Of a stretch of 20,703 nucleotides of DNA, positions 7,191 through 13,547 are shown in pieces (position 1 is the stretch's first letter; each line of letters starts with the position of its first letter). Position numbers and translations under genes: made by a program. The notes below the pieces were generated by a model, which saw only the letters and a program-made list of their open reading frames with translations, did no database searches and was not told the DNA's origin. The DNA lies in NCBI GenBank assembly GCA_934643535.1, contig CAKUCE010000020.1, forward strand, positions 1 to 20,703, read 5' to 3'. This DNA is from an uncultured Clostridia bacterium. Lineage in GTDB: Bacteria; Bacillota; Clostridia; Christensenellales; Aristaeellaceae.

Positions 7191-7505
7191 ATGGACACGC
7201 ATGAGAGGCTCCGGCAGCTCTTAAACGAGCGCGGGTGGACTGAGTATAGACTGGCAAAGAATTGCGGTCTGTCAGAGTCCACGATTGCGAATATTTATAG
7301 GAGAAATACTGTTCCCTCACTCGCAACGCTGGAAGCAATCTGTAATGGATTCGGCATCACAATGGCACAATTCTTTGCAGAGGGCGAGATGGTTGAAATC
7401 AGCCCAGAGCTCAAGGAACTGTTTGAAAACTGGGTCAATCTCACGCCGGAACAAAAGAAAGCGGCAAACCAGATGCTGAAAGCCATGAATAATGATAAGA
7501 GATAA
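7191..7505 (+). CDS. XRE-family transcriptional regulator
   Basis: A 104-residue protein with an N-terminal XRE helix-turn-helix at about residues 5-60 (ERLRQLLNERGWTEYRLAKN, then SESTIANIYRRNTVPSLATL). A short acidic, helical tail (ELKELFENW to NQMLKAMNN) may mediate dimerisation. An AGGAAGGGTGG ribosome site precedes ATG at 7191. It is divergent from the SLOG gene and is followed by a strong terminator. Copies of a TAACGGT motif lie on both sides of the gene, suggesting that it regulates itself, the SLOG gene and the recombinase downstream. Confidence 0.88.
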   Translation: MDTHERLRQLLNERGWTEYRLAKNCGLSESTIANIYRRNTVPSLATLEAICNGFGITMAQFFAEGEMVEISPELKELFENWVNLTPEQKKAANQMLKAMNNDKR

Positions 7506-7514
7506 TCTACGTAG

Positions 7515-7546
7515 AAATAAGGGGCTGTAAAGCTTCTTATTTTTTT
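7515..7546 (+). terminator. Rho-independent terminator after the XRE gene
   Basis: A 12-base-pair stem (7515-7526 with 7531-7542, including two G-U pairs) closed by a GTAA tetraloop and merging into a T run that ends at 7546. It begins nine bases after the stop codon of the XRE gene. Confidence 0.85.
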
Positions 7547-7554
7547 GTCTCCAT

Positions 7555-7616
7555 ACCGTTAACTTGAACGCTATTTGCCGTTTATATTAACGGTTTTCGT
7601 ATTTTCAAGATATAAT
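7555..7616 (+). promoter_or_regulatory. Recombinase promoter with TAACGGT operator arms
   Basis: Inverted arms ACCGTTAA (7555-7562) and TTAACGGT (7587-7594) lie just upstream of a perfect TATAAT at 7611-7616. The right arm overlaps a -35 candidate TTAACG (7587-7592) at 18-base spacing. The arms share the core of the palindrome at 7106-7121, so the same repressor may act at both places. Confidence 0.5.
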
Positions 7617-7688
7617 AGATTGCGCCGGCTCCGAGCTGCGGTGTGGGCTTATCCGCCTACATAATCTGCGGCAGGAGGAGGTGAATCT

Positions 7689-7825
7689 ATGAAGATTACA
7701 AAGAAGCAACCACTTCGACCTCGCGGTCGTAGTGAGGAAAAAGGCAGTCCACGAAGAACGCCATCCGTGATGCATACACAAACGGTCCGCAAAAGGAGGT
7801 ACAGATCATCCCAGCAAAAAAGGAT
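7689..7825 (+). pseudogene. Out-of-frame N-terminal leader of the serine recombinase
   Basis: A strong AGGAGGAGGTG ribosome site precedes ATG at 7689, which opens a frame starting MKITKKQ and passing through VMHTQTVRK. The recombinase proper is one base back, where the sequence upstream of its GTG reads KEVQIIPAKKDV, the usual lead-in of this family. The switch would fall in the AAAAGG at 7791-7796. One missing A in that run, or a -1 ribosomal shift there, would join the two frames. The start signal here is far better than the GTG at 7826. Confidence 0.6.
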
Positions 7826-8902
7826 GTGGGACTGGAAACCGAAAAGAAGAAACTTCGTGTATGCGCATACTGCCGTGTCAGCACGGATGAGGACACCCAG
7901 GCAAGCAGCTATGAGCTTCAAGTGCAGAACTACACGAAAATGATCCAAGAGAACGATGAATGGGAGTTCGCCGGTATTTTTGCCGATGAGGGTATTTCCG
8001 GTACTTCCGTTCTGCACCGTGAGCACTTTCTTGAAATGATAGAGAAATGCAAAGCGGGTGAAATCGACCTTATCATCACGAAGCAGGTCAGCCGTTTTGC
8101 CAGAAATGTTCTGGACAGCCTGAACTATATTTTCATGCTGCGAAAGCTCGATCCGCCCGTGGGCGTGTACTTTGAAACCGAAAAACTCAACACGCTGGAT
8201 AAAAGCAGCGATATGGTCATTACCGTTTTGAGTCTCGTGGCACAAAGTGAGTCTGAGCAAAAATCCAACAGCCTGAAATGGTCATTCAAGCGCCGAAGAG
8301 CGCAGGGCCTTGGAATTTACCCCAGCTGGGCGCTGCTTGGCTATCGGCTGGATGATGAAAAGCAATGGGAAATCGTAGAAGATGAAGCGGATATAGTCAG
8401 GGCCATATACAGTCTCTACCTTGACGGCTATTCATCCACGCAAATTGCAGAGCTGCTGACAAAAAGCGGCATTCCCACTGTAAAAGGTCTATCGGTTTGG
8501 AGTTCCGGCAGTGTCCTGGGCATCCTTAAAAACGAAAAGTATTGTGGTGATGCTCTGTGTCAAAAAACAGTTACGATAGACTTTTTCACGCATAAGAGTG
8601 TAAAGAACAACGGCCTGGAACCGCAGTATTTCGTTGAGGGGCATCATATCCCCATCATCGAGAAAAACGACTGGCTGTTGGCGCAGCAGATCCGCAAAGA
8701 ACGGCGGTATAGGAAACGGCGCAACACGCATCGAAAACCACGCATTGTGGTCAAAGGCGCACTGTCCGGTTTCATGATCGTCGACCCATCGTGGGACGAG
8801 GAGTATGTGGACAGTCTGCTTTTCTCCGTAACCCAGAAACCGGAACCCGCCTCGGTTGCTGCCGAGGAGGACCACAACTTTATTGTAATTGAAAAGGAGT
8901 AA
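7826..8902 (+). CDS. Large serine recombinase, short form
   Basis: A 358-residue resolvase/invertase-family recombinase. The catalytic domain starts with RVCAYCRVST, where S19 is the expected nucleophile and R17 its partner, and includes SYELQVQNY and KQVSRFARN. The recombinase domain follows at about residues 165-270 (GLGIYPSWALLGYRLDD, then STQIAELLTKSGIPT). The C-terminal part is short and lacks the CxxC zinc-ribbon seen in most large serine integrases, ending instead with KGALSGFMIVDPSW and a hydrophilic tail. GTG at 7826 lacks a proper ribosome site, and the true start is probably ATG at 7689 with a frame shift. Such enzymes integrate or excise mobile elements. Whether this one is an integrase or an accessory recombinase is unknown. 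Confidence 0.85.
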   Translation: MGLETEKKKLRVCAYCRVSTDEDTQASSYELQVQNYTKMIQENDEWEFAGIFADEGISGTSVLHREHFLEMIEKCKAGEIDLIITKQVSRFARNVLDSLNYIFMLRKLDPPVGVYFETEKLNTLDKSSDMVITVLSLVAQSESEQKSNSLKWSFKRRRAQGLGIYPSWALLGYRLDDEKQWEIVEDEADIVRAIYSLYLDGYSSTQIAELLTKSGIPTVKGLSVWSSGSVLGILKNEKYCGDALCQKTVTIDFFTHKSVKNNGLEPQYFVEGHHIPIIEKNDWLLAQQIRKERRYRKRRNTHRKPRIVVKGALSGFMIVDPSWDEEYVDSLLFSVTQKPEPASVAAEEDHNFIVIEKE

Positions 8903-8907
8903 CTACC

Positions 8908-9375
8908 ATGTTTGAAAAATTTACTGTCATTGATCTCATCAAAACCCGTTCTGCTTCTGTCTGCACCTTTACCGGAAATGTGGTAAAGTTCAACATCCAG
9001 ACCGCGCAGGAGCTGCATTTCCCTGAGTACATCCAGTTCCTGATTGAGCCGAAGTCCAAGCAGTTCGCCATCCGTGCCTGCAAGGAGGACGCCCCGAATG
9101 CCGTGCGCTTCTCCAAGCCGGAGGGCGAACAGAAAGCGCAGGTCAAAATCAGCAACGCCACGGTGGTGGATCTGGTCAGAAAACTGATGGACTGGAATGC
9201 CGAGGATAACTGGAACGTCCCCGGTATTTACTTTGCCGAGGAGCAGGGTATCATGTATGCACTTGAATCTGCGTATGCTCCGAAAGCAAAAGGTGGCTGG
9301 GCTGCCCGCCGCGAACGTGAAGCCGCTGCGGCTTTAGCCGAAAGCACCATTGATGACGAGGAGATTGAAAAGTAA
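8908..9375 (+). CDS. Conserved hypothetical protein next to the recombinase
   Basis: A 155-residue soluble protein. An AAAGGAG ribosome site overlaps the recombinase stop, with ATG at 8908 only five bases after it, so the two are one operon. The sequence mixes strands and helices in the first 125 residues (FTVIDLIK, YIQFLIEPKSKQFAIRAC, VKISNATVVDLVRKLMDW), then an Ala/Arg/Glu-rich helix and an acidic end. No catalytic motif was recognised. Tight coupling suggests an accessory factor of the recombinase or a DNA-binding partner, which is inference only. Confidence 0.75.
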   Translation: MFEKFTVIDLIKTRSASVCTFTGNVVKFNIQTAQELHFPEYIQFLIEPKSKQFAIRACKEDAPNAVRFSKPEGEQKAQVKISNATVVDLVRKLMDWNAEDNWNVPGIYFAEEQGIMYALESAYAPKAKGGWAARREREAAAALAESTIDDEEIEK

Positions 9376-9381
9376 GTAAAA

Positions 9382-9428
9382 GATGCCGGACTGTTCTGAT
9401 AAATGATGCCAGTCCGGCATCATTTATC
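9382..9428 (+). terminator. Overlapping alternative hairpins after the recombinase operon
   Basis: Two perfect stems share one strand. GATGCCGGACT (9382-9392) pairs with AGTCCGGCATC (9411-9421). GATAAATGATGCC (9398-9410) pairs with GGCATCATTTATC (9416-9428) around a five-base loop. Both need 9416-9421, so only one can form at a time. No long T run follows, so this is either an unusual terminator or a conformational switch. It starts six bases after the stop at 9375. Confidence 0.6.
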
Positions 9429-9672
9429 CTCAGACGTAGAAAGTCCCGTCGTTCACCATAGAACCAATAGCAATTATGAACGTTTTGTAAACTGTTAACC
9501 TACCACTTGACAAGCAAAACCTTCGCGTGCTATTCTGTTAGCTGTAAGGCTAACGCCTATGCTTAATATTCACCGTCATGTCAAAAGTCCTGTGTTTTAT
9601 TGTTATCATAAGAGTTTTTGGAATATGTGATTGAGTTTATAGCAGGCAATTAAAGAAAAGGTGAACCGACTT
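9429..9672. other. Intergenic control region ahead of the XRE/ImmA pair
   Basis: No open frame with a plausible start was found here. The first 58 bases show nothing recognisable. From 9487 it holds a degenerate operator, a promoter and a perfect operator, described separately, followed by about 100 A+T-rich leader bases that run to the ribosome site at 9656-9664. Confidence 0.6.
9487..9554 (+). promoter_or_regulatory. Promoter of the XRE/ImmA operon with two operator copies
   Basis: A perfect TTGACA (9507-9512) is followed after 18 bases by TATTCT (9531-9536). Directly after it lies the perfect inverted repeat GTTAGC-TGTAAG-GCTAAC (9537-9554), placed to block transcription start. A degenerate copy of the same motif occupies 9487-9504, two bases before the -35 element. 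The same motif and the same two-base spacing to a -35-like TTGATA recur at 10827-10852. Confidence 0.65.
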
Positions 9673-10053
9673 ATGAATAGACTTGAAAGTTATGCAAATT
9701 TTGGAGAACTACTTGCAGCATTGAGAGAGGAACACGACTTTACACTCAGAGAGCTGGCTCGTCAATTGGGAGTATCAGCGCCATTTTTAAGCGATGTTGA
9801 GAAAAATCGTTCCGCACCTCTGACAAAAGACCGACTGGACAAGGTCGCAGAAATACTACATCTGAACACAGACGAAAAAACCGCTATGTTTGACTTGGTG
9901 GGTCGTCAACGCAATACCGTTGCCCCTGACCTGCCTGACTATATTATGGGACGTGATTATGTGGCGGCTGCCCTCCGCACTGCCCGTGACCTTAACGCCG
10001 GAGAAGCAGAGTGGTTAAAGTTTGTTGAGGATTTGAAAAAACGGGAGGGCTAA
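9673..10053 (+). CDS. XRE-family repressor paired with ImmA
   Basis: A 126-residue protein with an XRE helix-turn-helix at about residues 8-65 (GELLAALREEHDFTLRELAR, then GVSAPFLSDVEKNRSAPLTK). The helical C-terminal half ends GEAEWLKFVEDLKKREG. ATG at 9673 is chosen because GGTG lies nine bases upstream. A GTG at 9661 would add four residues but overlaps that ribosome site. It is followed eight bases later by the ImmA/IrrE gene. In ICEBs1 and related elements the XRE protein represses the element and the ImmA partner inactivates it. The operators flanking this pair are the likely targets. Confidence 0.9.
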   Translation: MNRLESYANFGELLAALREEHDFTLRELARQLGVSAPFLSDVEKNRSAPLTKDRLDKVAEILHLNTDEKTAMFDLVGRQRNTVAPDLPDYIMGRDYVAAALRTARDLNAGEAEWLKFVEDLKKREG

Positions 10054-10061
10054 ATACGCCT

Positions 10062-10769
10062 ATGTTTAAACCTCGATTCGCAACAAGCCACACACTCGTC
10101 CCCATTTTGAGTAAGGACACCATTAACGACATTGGTGAAAAGTTGGTGGAGGATTTCTGTCCTCAAGCGATGACTACTCCGACTGAAATTGATGTTGATC
10201 GTTTTATCACCCGGTATTTAGGTCTGGAGCAGGACTTCCAATACCTGTCACATTGTGGTGTCTTTCTCGGAATGACCGTTTTCAACGATACCGACCGCGT
10301 CCCCGTATTTAATCCGGATCGCTGGGAGGCAAAGTACATTCCCGTCAAAGCGGGAACAGTGATTATTGACAATATCCTCTTAGAGGAAAATCAGGAGCAT
10401 CGATATCGCTTCACCTGTGGTCATGAAGCTGCGCATAGTATCCTTCATGCAGAATACTTCAAGGCGCAGGCTAAGAAAGCACAGCTCAGTGACAATGGAG
10501 TTCAGATGGTGCAGTGCCGCCGCAGCACGGCTCAGTACGGAAAGGGTTGTCGAGCAAAAACGGATTCTGATTGGCTTGAATGGCAGGCAAACCAGTTGGC
10601 ATCAGCAATCCTGATGCCGAAGAGCATGGTGATTGCGAAAGTAAGAGAAGCTAGGCGCATTTACCGAAACAATGTGAATGCCCCTATGCAGGCAGTAGCC
10701 GAGACATTTAATGTCTCCAATGACGCAGCCTTCTATCGGCTACAAGATTTGGGGCTGCTGCAAAGGTGA
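10062..10769 (+). CDS. ImmA/IrrE-family zinc metallopeptidase
   Basis: A 235-residue protein. The zinc-binding HEAAH lies at residues 121-125 (TCGHEAAHSILH). The third ligand is probably E173 in WLEWQANQLASAILMP, the usual second motif of the family. The C-terminal 40 residues form a winged-helix-like segment (MQAVAETFNVSNDAAFYRLQ) often seen in these proteins. Cysteines at 152 and 163 fall in an insertion between the two motifs. It is the second gene of the operon and ends in a strong terminator. The expected role is cleavage of the adjacent XRE repressor on DNA damage or another signal, by analogy with ImmA-ImmR. Confidence 0.92.
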   Translation: MFKPRFATSHTLVPILSKDTINDIGEKLVEDFCPQAMTTPTEIDVDRFITRYLGLEQDFQYLSHCGVFLGMTVFNDTDRVPVFNPDRWEAKYIPVKAGTVIIDNILLEENQEHRYRFTCGHEAAHSILHAEYFKAQAKKAQLSDNGVQMVQCRRSTAQYGKGCRAKTDSDWLEWQANQLASAILMPKSMVIAKVREARRIYRNNVNAPMQAVAETFNVSNDAAFYRLQDLGLLQR

Positions 10770-10786
10770 TAGTGTTTCCCGATGTT

Positions 10787-10817
10787 AAGTCAGCGGGTTT
10801 TCCCGCTGACTTTTTTT
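10787..10817 (+). terminator. Strong Rho-independent terminator after the ImmA gene
   Basis: A perfect 11-base-pair G+C-rich stem (10787-10797 with 10802-10812) with a four-T loop and a T run to 10817, 17 bases after the stop codon. Confidence 0.95.
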
Positions 10818-10826
10818 GCTCCAAAT

Positions 10827-10852
10827 GTTAGGTGTTAAGCTAACACTTGATA
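10827..10852 (+). promoter_or_regulatory. Second GTTAG-N8-CTAAC operator with -35-like element
   Basis: GTTAG and CTAAC at 10827-10844 have the same eight-base spacing as the operator at 9537-9554. An inner palindrome GTGTTA-AGC-TAACAC overlaps it. TTGATA follows two bases later, as TTGACA does upstream of the XRE gene, but no convincing -10 element is seen at the right distance. Confidence 0.5.
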
Positions 10853-10986
10853 AAAGAAAACAGTGGCATAACAGAACTGCATCGACTCGCATGATTTCAG
10901 GAAATGTCCAGGCATTATACAAGGGACGGTTTATGACAGATTCAAAGCATAGAGATGGTACTGCGGAAACACGACTTTTTATTCGC

Positions 10987-11015
10987 TTGAACTACCCATT
11001 TTCTTCGTGTAAAAT
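10987..11015 (+). promoter_or_regulatory. Promoter of the 384-residue HTH protein gene
   Basis: TTGAAC (10987-10992) and TAAAAT (11010-11015) are separated by exactly 17 bases and lie 25 bases ahead of the ATG at 11040. It is the best promoter in the 270-base gap that follows the ImmA terminator. Confidence 0.6.
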
Positions 11016-11039
11016 TTAGGCACAGAGCGAGGTGGTACT

Positions 11040-12194
11040 ATGAAACTGACTGAAGAACAACTCAACATCATCTGCCATTACACCGATGGATACCGCATTG
11101 ATCGGCAAAAGCTGATTTCCTATCTTGAGAAGCACCGAATCATTAAGGGCGAGGTTTTCGAATACTGCACAAAGGTCAGTAAAAAAGGTCTCGGCGCCCG
11201 CGGTTACTGTATGTATTTGGAAGAGGCCCCCATGTATACCCCAGTCGACCGCGAAACATTCATTCGCCGAATTCCATTCTACTTTTATCAAATGCCGATG
11301 GGAGGAGAGCGTCGGAGCGGGCTTTCGCTTATCATCCCACTCCCAGATAATGACAGTTCTATTGGTGAAGACTACGATGCCTTTTATGCCGATCTTGAAT
11401 GGATGCTGTACGATCTCGGTATTCCTGTAGAGACAATTTGCTCCTACGCAAGGGAGCAGGTCGCCCCCGCACCAAAGCCGAAAGATGAAGCCACCAAAGG
11501 AATGTTCCCTGTTAAGTTTTCGCATTCGGTATTTCGAGCGGGTGGTCTGAACGGAAGAGAACTTTTCCGCTCTTGGCGTCATTATCTACATCTCTGCGTT
11601 GAGAATGGTTTGAAGGATTTTGTACCCGCAAGGTTTATTACCGCCTATAACGAAGCACTTGTAAAAGCCGGAGAAAAGCCGATCATCTATTATCCCGTGA
11701 AGGACTATGGGTCTGCGTACATCAAGGATGAGAATGCTATCGTATGTAACGGACATTTTCCATGCGATGGACGCGGAACCCCAATTTTTGAATGGACCTC
11801 GATACTGGTAAAACACCCAGCAGCCATTTCATATAGCGGTGAAAAATCCAGATGCGGAGAACTCCGTATTACGCTTGGCCCGAAGAGCATTGTATATGTT
11901 CTTGATGATGAACCAGAAGATGGCACTGAACCGGAATGGCAACAACTTTATGCAGGTCCCCAAACGATGGAGTTCGACAACGAAGCTCTGAGGGATTTCC
12001 GAAAAGCGAAGAAAATGACGCAGAGTAATGTGGCTGATGCTATTGGAACATCTGTTCGGACCTATCAGAAATGGGAGAGCGGTGAAACCACCCCAGACGG
12101 CCACTATCTGCTCCGACTGATGAATTGGCTCGATATTGACAGTGTTCAGAGCCTTGTAAAATACATCGACCCACCTGATAGCGAAGGAGGCTGA
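11040..12194 (+). CDS. Protein with unknown N-terminal domain and C-terminal XRE helix-turn-helix
   Basis: A 384-residue soluble protein with a GAGGTGG ribosome site and ATG at 11040. The last 70 residues hold a clear XRE helix-turn-helix (LRDFRKAKKMTQSNVADAIG, then TSVRTYQKWESGETTPDG). The first 300 residues match no family I recognise. They include TRD-like mixed strands, a segment MYTPVDRETFIRRIPFYFYQ, a basic stretch near 150-165 (PAPKPKDEATKG) and several aromatic-rich strands. C-terminal placement of an XRE domain is unusual, since most such regulators carry it at the N-terminus. It may be a sensor regulator or an autoregulated effector. It is followed five bases later by a small gene. 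Confidence 0.85.
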   Translation: MKLTEEQLNIICHYTDGYRIDRQKLISYLEKHRIIKGEVFEYCTKVSKKGLGARGYCMYLEEAPMYTPVDRETFIRRIPFYFYQMPMGGERRSGLSLIIPLPDNDSSIGEDYDAFYADLEWMLYDLGIPVETICSYAREQVAPAPKPKDEATKGMFPVKFSHSVFRAGGLNGRELFRSWRHYLHLCVENGLKDFVPARFITAYNEALVKAGEKPIIYYPVKDYGSAYIKDENAIVCNGHFPCDGRGTPIFEWTSILVKHPAAISYSGEKSRCGELRITLGPKSIVYVLDDEPEDGTEPEWQQLYAGPQTMEFDNEALRDFRKAKKMTQSNVADAIGTSVRTYQKWESGETTPDGHYLLRLMNWLDIDSVQSLVKYIDPPDSEGG

Positions 12195-12199
12195 CCAAC

Positions 12200-12400
12200 A
12201 TGAAAAAAAGTCGATTAATCTATTCTCCTATTGAGCACATCCCGATCGGGGAGCCTGTTATCCTTCCCAACGGAGGACATGGTATCCGTCTCAAATGGCG
12301 CAGAGGAGATAGGGATGTGACAGAGACGGTCACGTTGGACAAGTTGCACGAGCTGGTCGTGCAGGGAAAAAACAAAACCAGTGAGCAGAACTCCCCATAA
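12200..12400 (+). CDS. Small conserved hypothetical protein
   Basis: A 66-residue basic protein that starts with ATG at 12200, seven bases after AAGGAGG, five bases downstream of the 384-residue protein gene. It looks like a small beta-rich domain (EPVILPNGGHGIRLKWRRG, then VTETVTLDKLHELVV). No motif was recognised. The good ribosome site and operon position support a real gene. Confidence 0.7.
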   Translation: MKKSRLIYSPIEHIPIGEPVILPNGGHGIRLKWRRGDRDVTETVTLDKLHELVVQGKNKTSEQNSP

Positions 12401-12463
12401 CGGAGGAGTTCGCTCTCGTCAATTAAATCGCTCAATACACGAGCCTGAACCGAATGTGAGTTT

Positions 12464-12521
12464 GGCCGGTACGAGCATCTCGCGGAAAACATATCCGCAG
12501 GTGTTTGTACCGGCCTTTTTT
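12464..12521 (+). terminator. Nested-hairpin terminator
   Basis: GGCCGGTAC (12464-12472) pairs perfectly with GTACCGGCC (12507-12515), followed by six T. The 34-base loop holds its own hairpin, GCGGA (12482-12486) with TCCGC (12494-12498). It separates the regulator operon from the early genes. Confidence 0.8.
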
Positions 12522-12546
12522 ATTTTCAAAATAAGGAGGAATGCCT

Positions 12547-12705
12547 ATGACCCAAGTCAAAGACCTGAATCACAAGCGAGTATGCGACATCAGCGATGAC
12601 GGGAAAGTCGCCTACATCCGGCGAGGGGACTGCGTGACCAAGATTACCGCCGACAAGGACGGTAACCTTAAGATCTCCCACGAAAAGTCCCCGATTGCCT
12701 CATAG
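12547..12705 (+). CDS. Small conserved protein of mobile elements
   Basis: A 52-residue protein. AAGGAGG at 12533-12539 lies seven bases before ATG 12547, whereas the in-frame ATG at 12541 is too close to it. The product reads VKDLNHKRVCDISDDGKVAY and then RRGDCVTKITADKDGN, a compact beta-strand pattern, with two cysteines. I recall similar small proteins ahead of sigma-like genes in clostridial elements, with function unknown. It is flanked by strong hairpins on both sides, so it may be a separate transcript. Confidence 0.7.
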   Translation: MTQVKDLNHKRVCDISDDGKVAYIRRGDCVTKITADKDGNLKISHEKSPIAS

Positions 12706-12748
12706 CACTAACAACCACATAATCAACACCAACGATCCGCCAGAACGC

Positions 12749-12820
12749 AAGACGGCAGTGCGGGATCTGAATTCTCCCATATAGGAGAAGCAGGTCTCAC
12801 CCTGCCGTCTTTTCTGTTTT
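12749..12820 (+). terminator. Long nested stem-loop, probable terminator
   Basis: AAGACGGCAG (12749-12758) pairs with CTGCCGTCTT (12802-12811), which runs into a T-rich tract. Inside, TTCTCC (12772-12777) pairs with GGAGAA (12784-12789) around CATATA. The whole forms a branched or extended hairpin of about 63 bases in the gap before the sigma-like gene. Confidence 0.75.
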
Positions 12821-12873
12821 TAGCGGATTCGGCGGCTCTGGACGGATTGCAAAATCTGAAAGGAGCCAAATTT

Positions 12874-13266
12874 ATGAAAATCAAGTACGCATTCCAGGAT
12901 GGATCTGTGACGGAAGTCGAGGTTTCCGATGAAATCGGTGCCGTCATTATCGACCTGGACCGCCAGGAGTACAACATCAACCACAAGGAAACCCGTCGGC
13001 ATTGTTCCCTGGACGCTTTTAACCTGGACGACGCACTGTTCCCCTCAGATGACGATGTCGAGGCGGAGGTTTCCACCAAAGACGAATACCGCAGGCTGTA
13101 TGCAGCCATCGCCCAGCTTTCTCCCCGACAGCAGTATCTTATCCAGCAGGTTTTCATCAAAGGGAGAAAGTACACAGATATTGCTCGCGAGGAGGGCGTG
13201 GACCGTACCGCAATCAGCCACGCCACCTACCGTGCATTGAAAAAATTAAAAAAATTCCTCGCATAG
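12874..13266 (+). CDS. Sigma-70 region 4-like protein
   Basis: A 130-residue protein. ATG at 12874 follows AAAGGAG by eight bases, and an upstream in-frame ATG at 12847 precedes that ribosome site and is rejected. The first 70 residues are strand-rich and acidic (YAFQDGSVTEVEVSDEIG). The C-terminal 60 residues are a sigma-70 region 4 helix-turn-helix (LSPRQQYLIQQVFIKGRKYT, then IAREEGVDRTAISHATYRAL) ending KKLKKFLA. Region 2 is absent, so it cannot be a complete sigma factor. It is more likely a phage-type activator or a sigma-like DNA-binding protein for later genes. Confidence 0.85.
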   Translation: MKIKYAFQDGSVTEVEVSDEIGAVIIDLDRQEYNINHKETRRHCSLDAFNLDDALFPSDDDVEAEVSTKDEYRRLYAAIAQLSPRQQYLIQQVFIKGRKYTDIAREEGVDRTAISHATYRALKKLKKFLA

Positions 13267-13338
13267 ACCGTCCCATTTTGCCGTTCCCGTGGCCTACCTG
13301 TGAAGGGCACAACAAATCCGCTCTTCGGAAAGGACGGT
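13267..13338 (+). other. Inverted-repeat-bounded leader
   Basis: ACCGTCC (13267-13273), directly after the sigma-like stop codon, is the exact complement of GGACGGT (13332-13338), which ends just before the next start codon. The two bracket 58 bases without a gene. A structured leader RNA is possible, but no T run makes it a terminator. Confidence 0.4.
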
Positions 13339-13346
13339 AACCCCGT

Positions 13347-13547
13347 ATGAGACACAACTTGAATATTCGTGTTTCAGACAAGCCCCAAAACGGCGGTGTG
13401 GTCGCTTGCAGAACGGTCAGCATCCGTGAAAAGCTCTTCACCCTGCTCCTGGGTCCCAAGCAAAGGGTCATGGTCGTGGTTCCCGGCAGCAGTGTCGAGT
13501 CCATTGCCATCACCGAAGTTCCGATGGGAGGTGGCACACATGAGTAA
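13347..13547 (+). CDS. Small conserved hypothetical protein
   Basis: A 66-residue protein with ATG at 13347 and an AAAGGA ribosome site about 12 bases upstream. The sequence (RHNLNIRVSDKPQNGGVVAC, then TVSIREKLFTLLLGPKQRVMVVVPG) is a beta-rich small domain with no recognised motif. Its stop overlaps the start of the next gene by eight bases, so the two are translationally coupled. Confidence 0.75.
   Translation: MRHNLNIRVSDKPQNGGVVACRTVSIREKLFTLLLGPKQRVMVVVPGSSVESIAITEVPMGGGTHE

Noticed and set aside
7649..8260. Minus-strand frame of 203 codons opposite the serine recombinase
   Set aside because: It is a shadow of the catalytic domain coding sequence.
10816..11019. 67-codon frame after the ImmA terminator
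   Set aside because: It starts inside the terminator T run, has no ribosome site, and covers the operator and promoter of the next gene.
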